Assembly (NCBI RefSeq): GCF_018531495.1
Contig: NZ_JAHDTI010000001.1
Location: forward strand, 682,001-746,000
Source of the DNA: Nonomuraea sediminis
GTDB lineage: Bacteria > Actinomycetota > Actinomycetes > Streptosporangiales > Streptosporangiaceae
DNA: 64,000 nt
Direction of reading: 5' to 3'
Of this stretch, positions 40,064 to 49,272 are shown in pieces. The notes below the pieces were generated by a model that had not been told where the DNA came from, searched no databases, and was given only the letters and a program-made list of their open reading frames with translations. The translations under genes and the position numbers were made by a program. Numbering within the stretch: position 1 is the first letter of the stretch; each line of letters starts with the position of its first letter.

Positions 40064-40078
40064 GTTACCATTGGTAAC
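40064..40078 (-). promoter_or_regulatory. Palindromic operator of acyl-CoA dehydrogenase
   Basis: GTTACCATTGGTAAC is a perfect odd palindrome 26-40 bp before the start codon. It suits a TetR-family fatty-acid or polyketide-type repressor; the regulator is not nearby. Confidence 0.6.
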
Positions 40079-40184
40079 ACCCTACCGATCAGTAAGGTCC
40101 AAGCAAAGCCCTCTTCTGGTTCGCGCCAAACGACCACGCAGAGTAATATGACGGCCACCCACCGTTCCTCCCACGGAAGCCCCC

Positions 40185-41303
40185 ATGAACCGCTGGCTCG
40201 TCGCACTGCTGGCCGCGCTCGCCGTCGCGGCCGGATTCCTGCTGCTCAAGCCCGCCTCCACCACCCGGGTCACCGCGTACTTCGACCGGGCGGTGGGCCT
40301 GTATCCCGGCTCGGACGTGCGGATCCTCGGCGTACGGGTGGGCAGCGTGGCCGGCGTCACGCCGATGGGCGACCGGGTGAAGGTGGAGCTCGCCTATGAC
40401 GCCTCCAGACGGGTGCCCGCGGACGCCCAGGCGGTGATCGTGGCCCGATCCGTGGTGGCCGACCGGTATGTCCAGCTGGCCCCGCCGTACACCTCGGGCC
40501 CTGTTCTCCGCGACGGGGCGACGCTGACCAGCACGCGCTCGCCCGTCGAGATCGACGAGGCGCTGAGCGGCTTCGACGGCCTGACCAGGGCGCTCGGACC
40601 GCAGGGCGCGAACGCCGACGGCGCGCTGTCGCGGCTGCTGAAGGTGTCGGCCGGCACGTTCGGCGGCCAGGGCGAGTCGGTGGGCACCACGGTACGCGCC
40701 CTGTCCGACGCGACCTCCGCTCTGGCCGGCGACCGGGATGACTTCTCCCAGAACGTCCGGAACCTGGCGGCGATCACGTCCTTGATGGCCCGCGACGACG
40801 CCCGGATCCGCCGTTTCATGAAGGACCTGGCCGACGTCTCCGGTCAGCTCGACGACGAGCGCCAAGAGCTGCGCGCCGTACTCCAAGGCCTGTCGGGGAC
40901 GCTCACGCAGGTGGCCGACTTCGTCGACGACAACCGCGGCGAGATCACCGCGAACACCCGCGACCTCGCCCACATCACCAAACTCCTCGTACGGCACCGC
41001 AAGTCCCTCGAAACGTTCCTCCAGACGGCCCCGCTCGGCGTCAACAACGCCAACAACGCCTACGACGCGACCAGCGGCTCGTTCCGCGCCCGCTTCGACC
41101 TCAACGGACAGACGGACGACCTGGCGATGTGGCTGTGCTCCCTCGCCTACTCCCTCGGCACACCCCCGTCACGCTGCGAGCCCCTCCTCCGCCCCCTCAA
41201 CCCCCTCGGCAAATCCCTCAACACCCTCACCCTCGACCCGTCCCCCCTCATCCAGCCCCTCGACCCCACCCTCGGCGGCTTACTCCCCCGCCCCCACAAC
41301 TGA
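40185..41303 (+). CDS. MCE-family lipid-transport protein
   Basis: The 372-residue product has an N-terminal signal anchor (about 4-20), a MlaD/MCE domain (residues 27-105: TRVTAYFDRAVGLYPGSDVRILGVRVGSVAGV, then VVADRYVQLAPPY) and a long helical needle region (120-300). The C-terminus is P/L-rich. MCE proteins form hexameric channels that carry lipids or sterols across the envelope and normally come in six-gene operons with YrbE permeases. Here it stands alone, divergent from the dehydrogenase. Confidence 0.85.
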   Translation: MNRWLVALLAALAVAAGFLLLKPASTTRVTAYFDRAVGLYPGSDVRILGVRVGSVAGVTPMGDRVKVELAYDASRRVPADAQAVIVARSVVADRYVQLAPPYTSGPVLRDGATLTSTRSPVEIDEALSGFDGLTRALGPQGANADGALSRLLKVSAGTFGGQGESVGTTVRALSDATSALAGDRDDFSQNVRNLAAITSLMARDDARIRRFMKDLADVSGQLDDERQELRAVLQGLSGTLTQVADFVDDNRGEITANTRDLAHITKLLVRHRKSLETFLQTAPLGVNNANNAYDATSGSFRARFDLNGQTDDLAMWLCSLAYSLGTPPSRCEPLLRPLNPLGKSLNTLTLDPSPLIQPLDPTLGGLLPRPHN

Positions 41304-42070
41304 CCTCCTCTCCCCCACAAGCCCGCCGCCCCCACCGCACGAATCTTCCGCCCTCACGACAGGCCACCACCGCACGGGTCTTCCACCTATACGACAGGCC
41401 ACCACCGCGCCCGGGCCTTCGCCTGTACGGCAAGCCACCCCACCGCCAGTCGCCGCACTTCGGCTGGGCTCTGTCCAGGGAGACGCCACGGCAAGCAGGA
41501 CGGGGCCGCCCGCCGTTACGATCCTCCGTCACCCCGGACCGGGCACGCTCGCTCCCCAGCCTTCGTCACCCACCGCCCCTCGATCCCGCGAAACGAGACT
41601 CCTTCAAGGGAGCTCGCGGACCCACGCGGCAGAACCCTTGGGCTACGCGCGTCGAGACACCCGGCAGGCGATGTCCCGGGATGAAGCGTGGGGGTTGCGT
41701 CCACGGCACGTGTACGAGTTTGACCTGGTCACAAGCGTGGCGCGAGCTCATCCGTACGGGCCGTGGAGATCACCCATCAGAAAGCTCCCAGCGGAGACCA
41801 CCGTGAGATCGCCCATGCCCATCGGGCAGTTCCCTGCGGGGCGTGGCATGCACTCGCTGTTCGGCATAGCAGATGGTGACGCGCAGGCCTACCAGGCGGC
41901 ACTCGAAGGTTGGCAGGGACGGCGTCGCGAGGACTTGCCTCGTGAGGTGCGGCCGAGCACGCGGGGACGGGCGAGCCCGAAGCAGACGGGCCCGGGTGAT
42001 CGGGACCGGCTGCCTCGGGCCGGGGAGGAATGGGTTCGGAGGGTGCGCGGGGAGGGACGCGGTCGGGAGG
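41304..42070. other. 767-bp region without supported gene; short tandem repeats
   Basis: Three imperfect units of 35-37 bp lie at 41326-41434 (GCCACCACCGC, then a CTT-C and TACGAC/GGC-AG part). The open frames are GC-driven and overlap the MFS gene. Confidence 0.5.
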
Positions 42071-43507
42071 TTAGGGGTGGGAGGGGCGGGTGGAGGCTAG
42101 GACGGCTAGGGCGGCGGCGGTCATGGCTGCGGCCAGGCCGTACATCAGGGGGGTGAAGCCGCCGAAGGCGGCGGCGACCTGGGGGCCGGCGCTGCCGCCG
42201 ACCGCGAGGGCGAAGGAGAAGAGGGCGAGGGCCGTGCCGCGGGCGGGGCCGGCCTGGGAGGAGATGGCCTCGTTGAGGCTCGGGAGGCCGCCGGTGATGC
42301 CGGCCACGTAGAGCGCGAGCAGGAGCGCCAGACCGAGCGCCGTCACGTGGGTGAAGCCGATCACGGCCAGGCCGAGGGCGCCGAGCGCGAGGAACGCGGC
42401 GGCGCGGGCGGTCGACGGGATGCGTCCGAGCCAGGGCATGAGGAGCGGCACCAGGACGATCGCGGGGAGTCCGGCGGCGCGCAGGCCGAGGAGCGCGCCG
42501 GAGGAGGTGGTCACGCCGTAGATCTGCATACCGGTGTAGACGGCGACGAATCCCACCATCAGCACGATCGTCGCGACATAGCGCAGCGCGAGCACGCGGT
42601 TGAACACCAGCCCGGGCACCGAACGGTAGACCGACAGCAGCGACCCTGCGCTCTGCCTGGGCAGGTCGGGCAGCATCACGGCGCGCAGCGCGAGGGCCGC
42701 GAGCGCGAACCCGGCCGCCGACAGCGCGAACAGCCCGCGCCACCCGATCGCACCCACCAGCAGCTGGGCGGCCACCTGCAGCAGTACGGCGGAGGCCAGG
42801 AACGCGCCGGTGATCGCGGAGATGGCGACGACGCGGCGGCGCGGCTCGATGCGCTCGGCCAGGTACGCCATGCCCGCAGGCGGGAACATCGCGACCGCGA
42901 TGCCCTGGATCATCCGCAGGGCGTAGGCGACCTCCGGCGACGGGCTCAAAGCCACCAACGCGGACGTGATGGCGGCGAGCGGCAATCCGATCATCAACAG
43001 CCGCCTGCGCCCGAACCGGTCGGAAAGCGGGCCGAACACCAGGAACCCGATCCCGTATCCCACCCCGAACGCCGTCACCAGCCACGTCAACGCGCCCGCC
43101 GACGCGTGCCAGCCGTCGGCCATGTCGTGCAGGAGCGGGATCACGATGTAGAGCTGGCCGCTGACGAGGATCGCGGTGAGCGTGAAGGCCAACATGGTCC
43201 GCGCGAAAGGCGCCCGCAATCCCGCAGCCTTCGACGAGCTGGTCTCATCGCCGCGATCAGCCAAATCAGGCGCGACGGCAGCCGCTCGCGGGGTGCTCAC
43301 CTCACGGCCCCGGGCCTTGCGGTCAGCCACGTTCACGCCGTCGGTCAAGGTGGCGGCATCGCGGCTGGCGCTATCCCTGGCATCACCCAGAACGCCGTTG
43401 ACGGTCGTGGGTGGGGTGGCGCCGGGTTCGGGGATCGGGGGGTTGGGGGCCGCGGGGCCGCGGTGGGCGGCGTGGCGGGCCGTACGGCGAGAAAACGTAA
43501 TAGCCAT
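42071..43507 (-). CDS. MFS transporter (drug:H+ antiporter type)
   Basis: ATG 43507 gives 478 residues. The first 95 are a disordered A/T/P-rich extension, unusual for the family. Twelve hydrophobic helices follow, with the MFS motif A FGPLSDRFGRRRLLMIG after TM2 and a charged central loop. It probably exports a small molecule by proton antiport. It is divergent from a TetR gene, with three shared inverted repeats between them, which strongly suggests repression by that TetR and induction by an exported compound. Confidence 0.85.
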   Translation of the reverse strand: MAITFSRRTARHAAHRGPAAPNPPIPEPGATPPTTVNGVLGDARDSASRDAATLTDGVNVADRKARGREVSTPRAAAVAPDLADRGDETSSSKAAGLRAPFARTMLAFTLTAILVSGQLYIVIPLLHDMADGWHASAGALTWLVTAFGVGYGIGFLVFGPLSDRFGRRRLLMIGLPLAAITSALVALSPSPEVAYALRMIQGIAVAMFPPAGMAYLAERIEPRRRVVAISAITGAFLASAVLLQVAAQLLVGAIGWRGLFALSAAGFALAALALRAVMLPDLPRQSAGSLLSVYRSVPGLVFNRVLALRYVATIVLMVGFVAVYTGMQIYGVTTSSGALLGLRAAGLPAIVLVPLLMPWLGRIPSTARAAAFLALGALGLAVIGFTHVTALGLALLLALYVAGITGGLPSLNEAISSQAGPARGTALALFSFALAVGGSAGPQVAAAFGGFTPLMYGLAAAMTAAALAVLASTRPSHP

Positions 43508-43522
43508 GGCCCGAGACAGTAG

Positions 43523-43577
43523 CCAACTAAACGGTTGGACGTCAACCAACTAGTTGGATTGCAACCAACCATTTGGT
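43523..43577. promoter_or_regulatory. Triple CCAAC/GTTGG operator between MFS and TetR
   Basis: Three inverted repeats: CCAACTAAACGGTTGG (43523-43538), CCAACTAGTTGG (43546-43557) and ACCAACCATTTGGT (43564-43577). They fill most of the 87-bp divergent gap and are likely TetR-binding sites. Confidence 0.7.
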
Positions 43578-43594
43578 CGTGGCAGAATGTGCAC

Positions 43595-44191
43595 ATGGCA
43601 CCGAAGGTCTCGACCACCGCCACCCGCACCGCGCTCCTGGAGGCGGCCCGCGAGGAGTTCGCCGCGTACGGCATCGCGGGCGCCCGCGTCGACCGCATCG
43701 CTGAGCGCGCCGGCGTGAACAAGGAGCGCATCTACGGCCATTTCGGGAGCAAGGAGAAGCTCTTCGACGCCGTGATCACGGAGGCGCTCGACGACCTGAC
43801 GGCCCAGATCGCGCTCCCGGGCAAGGACCCGGTCGACTACATCACCCGCCTGACCGAGTACTACCAGGAGCACCCTGACACGGTCCGCCTGCTGATGTGG
43901 GAGGCGCTCAACTACCGCGGCCAGGACCTGCTGCCCGGCCAGGAGGCCCGGGTGGAGCGCTGCGGCCGCAAGACCGCCTCGCTCGCCGAGGGCCAGGGCG
44001 TCGAGCCGACCGTCGACACGGCACGCACGCTCTTCCTGCTCACGGGGCTGGCGCTGCTGCCGTCGATGCTGCCGCAACTCGCCCGCATCATCGTCGGCGA
44101 CCCGGGCGACTCCCTCGAATTCCGCGCCGCGATGCGCGCCCACATCGCCGACTTCGTCGCCGCCGCGATGACCAGCCCGTCACAAGACTGA
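43595..44191 (+). CDS. TetR-family regulator
   Basis: The 198-residue product has an N-terminal TetR HTH (ATRTALLEAAREEFAAYGIAG, ARVDRIAERAGVNKERIYGHFGSKEKLFDAVI) and a helical ligand-binding domain. It is divergent from the MFS gene and most likely represses it, and itself, through the CCAAC/GTTGG sites. The ligand is unknown. Confidence 0.9.
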   Translation: MAPKVSTTATRTALLEAAREEFAAYGIAGARVDRIAERAGVNKERIYGHFGSKEKLFDAVITEALDDLTAQIALPGKDPVDYITRLTEYYQEHPDTVRLLMWEALNYRGQDLLPGQEARVERCGRKTASLAEGQGVEPTVDTARTLFLLTGLALLPSMLPQLARIIVGDPGDSLEFRAAMRAHIADFVAAAMTSPSQD

Positions 44192-44831
44192 ACATCTTGT
44201 ACGGCAAGCCACACCACCCGCTCCCCGCCGACGCCCCACCCGCCCGTCACTCCCACGCCACCCGGGCGCACACCCGAAGACCGTAACGTCGCTTCCGGAC
44301 CCACCTTCGTGGGTTCCCCGGCGACGTGAACCCACGAATCAGGCCGCACGCGGATGCCGTGGACCCTCACCGCCATGCGAAACCCGCAGCCACACGGATG
44401 CGGGAACGCACTCTCACCTCGACTACAACCTGAAGCCCCTACGGTCGATCCCCGCTCCGGGCCACATACAGGTGTGGCACATTCGTGGCCCCGAACAGGA
44501 ACACGGATGCGAGGGCATGCCCGACGCCCGCAGCCCCGGACGGGGACAGTCGAGGTGTGACGTGCGTACAGGGAAACCGAGGTGAGAGCCCCCGCGCCCT
44601 CGGACGGGGGCAACGGATGTGAAAACGTGCGCGACGCCTGCGGGATAGCGGGGTGAGAACCCCGCGGATTGGGACAACGGATATGGGGACGTGATCGACG
44701 CCCCACGCGGGACACCGATCGGGCCGCACTCGAGCGCCGCCGCCCGTCCTTGACGTCTGCGACCCTGGGCAGGGGCTGGCTTGCCGTACCGGACTCGATG
44801 GCCTGGTTGAAGGCGAGCGGCGGGCCGGGGC
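44192..44831. repeat. Gene-free region with hairpin and imperfect repeats
   Basis: A hairpin (GGACCCAC with GTGGGTTCC, 44297-44317) lies about 100 bp after the TetR stop and may be its terminator. Four copies of ACGGATG(C/T/A)G-type units start near 44394, 44502, 44611 and 44675; the last three continue into (A/C)(A/G)TG(C/A)-CGACGCC. Spacings are about 108, 109 and 64 bp. No gene is supported. Confidence 0.45.
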
Positions 44832-47800
44832 TCAGGGCTTGGGGAGGGTGGTTTGGATGGTGGTGAGGCGGTTGGTGTAGTGGGGCCAGGCGAAGCCCGA
44901 CGACGCGTACTCCAACGTGACCTCCTTGACGAGGGCCGACGCCCCGGTGAGGTCGCCTGAGGCCAGAGCGTGGCCGGCCAGGACGGCGCGGGCCGCGAGC
45001 CAGGGCGTGCTGCCCTCGGGCGCGTCAACGAAGATGGCGTCGAGCAGCGGGGTCGCCTCGTCGGGCCGCCCGCGCCGGACCAGGACGTCCGCCAGGTCGA
45101 TGTGCGCCATCGTGATCCCGGTGCCGTCCGTCACCGCGTATCCGACCGCCGTCCGCAGGTGCGACTCCGCCGTCTCCAGGTCGTCGCCGAGGAGGGCCGC
45201 GTGCGCCCTGACGACCTCGTTGAGCGGGAGGATCTGCCGGTCGTCCAGCCGGGTGGCGTAATGGTCGGATTCATCCGCCATCGCCAGCGCCTCGGCCGCC
45301 AGCCCCAGCCCGATGAACGCCTGCCCCTGGTTGCTCAGCCCGCGCGCCAGCCCGTGCTCGTCGCCCGCCTCCCGGTCGAGCGTCAGCGCGGACACGTACA
45401 GCTCGAGCGCCGAACGGGGATTGCCCGAGTAGAGGTGCAGCGTGCCCAGCGCGTCGGCGAAGGCCGACTGCCGCTGCCCGTGGTCGAGGTCCCTGGCCAG
45501 CTTGAGCCCGGCAAGCAACGGCGTGAACGCCTCGCGCAACAGCCCGCGTTCGATGTCGACGATCCCGCGGTAGTAGAGCACGCTCATCGTCGCCGAGTCG
45601 TCGCCCACCTCGTCGACCAGCTCGGCCGCCCGGCTCAGCAGGTCGGCGGCCTCGTCGAACCGCCCCACCATCGTGGCGACGAACCCGTGGTCGCTCAGCG
45701 CGTTCAACCGCTCGAGCGGGGTGCTGCCAGGGGCGTCGCCCAGGGCCGCGAAGTGCCGTCTCGCCTCGCCGTACCAGCCGCGGATCAGCCACGGGGTGTG
45801 CAACGCGAGCGCCAGCCGCAGCCCGTCGGCCGCCCGCGCCGTGCCCGGTGCGCGCTCCAGCGCGTCGAGGAGGTTGGGCCACTCGGCGAACAGCACCGCC
45901 ACGTCCTCCGCCGCGGCGAAGTCCCCCGGCTCGCCGGCCTGCCGTACGAACTCCAGACACCACGACAGATGGGCGGCTTGTACGGCATCGCCCTCGCCGG
46001 CCTCGTCCAACCTCGCCCGCGCGTAATCCCGTACGGTCTCCAGCAGCCGGAACCGCCGCCGCCCCGCACCGCTCTCCACGGTCACCAGACTCCGGTCCGC
46101 CAACTCGGCCAGCACCGGCGCCACATCTCCCCGCTCCACCACCACCCTCCCGGTACGGCCGGCCTCCACACCATCGCGCGCCCCATACCCCGACAAGCCC
46201 CTGTCCCCCGCAGCTCCGCCATACGCGGGCACGCCGGCATCGCGGGCCGTGAAGCGGCTACCAGCCCCGGGCGCGCCGGGATCGTGGATGGGGTGAGTGC
46301 CGTGACCTGGGGCGCCGGGATCGTGGATCACCGGGGCGGTGCTGTGACCTTGCGTGTCGCGATCGTGAGGCGCCACGGAAGCATCGCGGTCCGCCGCGGA
46401 GGGTGAAGGCGAGGCGTGCACTGGCGCTGCGGTATCCCCGGTGTCCGTGGCAGGCGTGCCTTGCCCGGGCACACCGCGATCGCGGGCGGGGATGACGTGT
46501 TCGGCGGCTTCGAGGGTGAAGCCGCCGGTGAAGACAGCGGTACGGCGGAGCACCGTGCGTTCGCGGTCGTCGAGGAGGTCGTGGCTCCAGTCGAGAGCCG
46601 CGCGGAGGCTGGAGTGGCGGCCGCCGCGGACTCGGGTCCCGCCTACCAGGAGGCGGAGGCGGTCGTTGACCCGTTCGGCTAGCTGGCGGACCGTGAGGGT
46701 GCGGGTGAGTCCGGCGGCCAGTTCGATGCCGAGCGGGAGGCGGTCGACCGCTTCGCACACGGATGCCACGTCGCGCGGGTCGGCTTCCGTCTGGTCGGGG
46801 GCGCAGCGCTGGGCGAACAGGCGGGCGGCGGCCTCGGGGCCGAGGGGGCCGACGTGCACCAGTTCCTCCGCCGGGACCAGCAGCGGACGTTGCGAGGTGA
46901 CCAGCACGCTGAGCGACTGGGTGCGTCCCATCAGCGCCATCACGAGGTCGGCGACCTGCTCGACCAGGTGCTCGGCGTTGTCCAGCACCAGCAGCGAGCC
47001 CTCCAGCTGCTCCGCGACCTCGGGAACGGGATCGTCGCCCGCGCTCGCGCCGACTGCCGCCGCGACGGCCGCGCTCACGGCGCCGTCCCTGTGCAGCGGT
47101 GCCAGCTCGACCAGCGTCACCGACCTCCCGGTGTGCGCCACGGCCCTGGCCGCCTCGATCGCCAGCCGGGACTTCCCGCTCCCGGGACCGCCGGTCAGCG
47201 TGACGACTCCGGCCCGCGACAGTCGCGCCACGGTGGCGGCTACGTCTCCTTCACGCCCGACGAAGCTCGTCGCCGGAGCCGGCAACACCACTTTGCGTAC
47301 GCCTGCGGAGGCCTCGGCTTGGGATGCGCCGGGAGCAAGGGTGGCTCCGGGTTCCGCAAGACCCGGGACGGAAGCGCCGAGACCAGCACCGTCGACCTCA
47401 CCCGGAGCGGGAAGTCCGGGAGCGGAACCCGGCAGCGAGGGAACGGGAGCGCCGGAACCCGCAGGCCAGGAGGCGGGAGCGGGGGTGTCGGGACCTGTGG
47501 GCGTAGGGGTGGGAGCAGGTGCGCCGGGACCTGGGGACGACGAGGCAGGAGTCGGGGGCGAGGTGGCGGGAGCGCCTGGGACCGTGGTCGCAGGGGTGTG
47601 AGTGGAGGCGCCGGGCCATGGAGGCGAGGGGGCGGAGGCCGGGGACGACGGGGTCGGAGTCGGGGGCGAGGTAGCGGGAGCGCCCGGGGCCGAGATCGCG
47701 GAGGCGGGGCCGGAGGCGTCTGGGTTCGATGGTGGAGGGGTGGGAGCGGAGGCGCCGGGGTCCTGGGGTGAGGGGGCGGGGGTCGGGGACGCGGGAGGTG

Positions 47801-49211
47801 GGGTGACGGGATCCAGGGGCGAAGGGGCGCCGGGAACCGGGGATGGGTCCTGGGGCGAGGGGGCGCCGGGAACCGGGGACGGGTTCTGGGGCGAAGGGGT
47901 GGGTGCGCTGGGGCTCTGGGGCGAGGGGGTGGGGGTGGGTTTTGGGTGGGGGGTTAGGGCGGGTGTTGGGTGGGGGCTGAAAGGGGGTGGGGCGGGGGTG
48001 AGGAGGGTGGGGTCTTGGCGGAGGAGGCGGAGTTCTGTGGTGGCCGTTTCGGGGGACGGGTCCACGCCGAGTTCCTCCGCGAGCGTTCGGCGGAGGCGGG
48101 CCAGGCGGTCGAGGCTGTCGGCTTGGCGGCCTGAGCGGTAGAGGGCCAGGGCGAGCAGGGTGCACACGCGTTCGTGCAGGGGGTGGTCGGCGGACAGGCG
48201 TTCGAGTTCGTGGATCACCTCGGTGGCGGCGCCCAGGGCGAGGTCGGCGGTGAGGCGTTCTACCAGGAGGTCCAGGCGCCATGCGTCGAGGCGTTCGCCC
48301 TCGGCGGCCGCGTAGGGGATGGTGCGCAGGTCGCCGAGTGCGGGGCCGCGCCAGTGGGCCAGCGCTTCCCTGGCCGCGGCGGCTGCGGTCAGGTGGTCGC
48401 CGGAACGGGCGGCGGCGTGGGTGCGTTCCGCCGCGATGCGGGCCGCCTTGAGGTCGACGGGCTCGGCGGCCAGGGCGTATCCACCGGCCCGCCGTACCAG
48501 CAACGTGCCCAGACTCTCCCCACGCCTCTCGCTCCCACCCACCGCCCCAGAAGACCGCGTCGCACCAGAAGACCCAGCCGCCCCAGAAGGCCCCGCCGCA
48601 TCAGAGGAGCCCACCGCGCCAGAAGGGCCAGACGCACCAGAAGACCCCGATGCACCAGAGCCAGCCGCGCCGGAAGAACCCGAAGCGCCAGAGGAGGCAG
48701 TCGTACCAGACGAACCCTCGGCGCCAGAAGGCTCGAGCGCACCAGAAGATCCGCCGGCACCAAAAGGCCCTCCGGCACCAGAGGGACCCTCCATACCAGA
48801 GGTGCTCTCGGGGCCAGGAGCCCTCGATCCATCAGAAGACCCTTCAGGACCAGAAGACCCCGCCGCACCAAAGAAGCCCGCCGTACCAGAAGACCCCTCT
48901 GCGCCAGGCGACCCCAACGCATCAGAAGACCCCGCGGCACCGAAGGAGCCCGCCGTACGGGCTGAAATGCCTGAAGCGGACAGAGTGGCGCGGAGGCGGG
49001 AGGACAGGACGCGGAGGCGTTCCGTGGGGCGGGCCAGGTCCGCCGGGCCCCAGAGGTCGGCGGCGAGGCGTTCGTCGGGCACAGGGGTGCCGGAGGCCAG
49101 GGCGAGACGCGCCAGCAGCGCCCGCTCCAGCAGGCGTTCGACACGGAGAGGAACCTCCCCGGCACTGACGGAAACCGGTCCGAGCACCAGGACGTCGAGG
49201 AGGGGCACCAC
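44832..49211 (-). CDS. Giant AfsR/SARP-like regulator with low-complexity inserts
   Basis: The start is GTG 49211 (or 49208), giving 1459 residues; the open frame upstream belongs to the divergent gene. Order: OmpR-type DNA-binding domain (1-83), a 150-residue G/S/A insert (84-233), bacterial transcriptional activation domain (234-395), a P/A/T/S-rich linker of about 230 residues, an NB-ARC-type ATPase with P-loop GGPGSGKS (about 675) and LLVLDNAEH, a third insert rich in D/G/P/H (about 907-1020), and TPR repeats to the end. This is the AfsR plan, which activates secondary metabolism; the target here is unknown. The first insert interrupts the DNA-binding half. Confidence 0.8.
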   Translation of the reverse strand: MVPLLDVLVLGPVSVSAGEVPLRVERLLERALLARLALASGTPVPDERLAADLWGPADLARPTERLRVLSSRLRATLSASGISARTAGSFGAAGSSDALGSPGAEGSSGTAGFFGAAGSSGPEGSSDGSRAPGPESTSGMEGPSGAGGPFGAGGSSGALEPSGAEGSSGTTASSGASGSSGAAGSGASGSSGASGPSGAVGSSDAAGPSGAAGSSGATRSSGAVGGSERRGESLGTLLVRRAGGYALAAEPVDLKAARIAAERTHAAARSGDHLTAAAAAREALAHWRGPALGDLRTIPYAAAEGERLDAWRLDLLVERLTADLALGAATEVIHELERLSADHPLHERVCTLLALALYRSGRQADSLDRLARLRRTLAEELGVDPSPETATTELRLLRQDPTLLTPAPPPFSPHPTPALTPHPKPTPTPSPQSPSAPTPSPQNPSPVPGAPSPQDPSPVPGAPSPLDPVTPPPASPTPAPSPQDPGASAPTPPPSNPDASGPASAISAPGAPATSPPTPTPSSPASAPSPPWPGASTHTPATTVPGAPATSPPTPASSSPGPGAPAPTPTPTGPDTPAPASWPAGSGAPVPSLPGSAPGLPAPGEVDGAGLGASVPGLAEPGATLAPGASQAEASAGVRKVVLPAPATSFVGREGDVAATVARLSRAGVVTLTGGPGSGKSRLAIEAARAVAHTGRSVTLVELAPLHRDGAVSAAVAAAVGASAGDDPVPEVAEQLEGSLLVLDNAEHLVEQVADLVMALMGRTQSLSVLVTSQRPLLVPAEELVHVGPLGPEAAARLFAQRCAPDQTEADPRDVASVCEAVDRLPLGIELAAGLTRTLTVRQLAERVNDRLRLLVGGTRVRGGRHSSLRAALDWSHDLLDDRERTVLRRTAVFTGGFTLEAAEHVIPARDRGVPGQGTPATDTGDTAAPVHASPSPSAADRDASVAPHDRDTQGHSTAPVIHDPGAPGHGTHPIHDPGAPGAGSRFTARDAGVPAYGGAAGDRGLSGYGARDGVEAGRTGRVVVERGDVAPVLAELADRSLVTVESGAGRRRFRLLETVRDYARARLDEAGEGDAVQAAHLSWCLEFVRQAGEPGDFAAAEDVAVLFAEWPNLLDALERAPGTARAADGLRLALALHTPWLIRGWYGEARRHFAALGDAPGSTPLERLNALSDHGFVATMVGRFDEAADLLSRAAELVDEVGDDSATMSVLYYRGIVDIERGLLREAFTPLLAGLKLARDLDHGQRQSAFADALGTLHLYSGNPRSALELYVSALTLDREAGDEHGLARGLSNQGQAFIGLGLAAEALAMADESDHYATRLDDRQILPLNEVVRAHAALLGDDLETAESHLRTAVGYAVTDGTGITMAHIDLADVLVRRGRPDEATPLLDAIFVDAPEGSTPWLAARAVLAGHALASGDLTGASALVKEVTLEYASSGFAWPHYTNRLTTIQTTLPKP

Positions 49212-49272
49212 CCCAGTATCTGTGAAACGCTGGTGAGATGGCGGTGCAAGGGCACCACGACACGCTTGAGAC

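Noticed and set aside
41638-42156. A 172-codon rightward frame
   Set aside because: Arginine- and glycine-rich, overlaps the MFS 3' end, no ribosome site and no recognisable fold.
44394-44716. CRISPR array
   Set aside because: The repeats are imperfect, the spacings unequal, and no cas gene is present anywhere in the window.
46441-47771. Rightward frames of 305-386 codons
   Set aside because: They are reverse readings of the P-rich and ATPase parts of the AfsR-like gene, and their own repeats mirror that tract.
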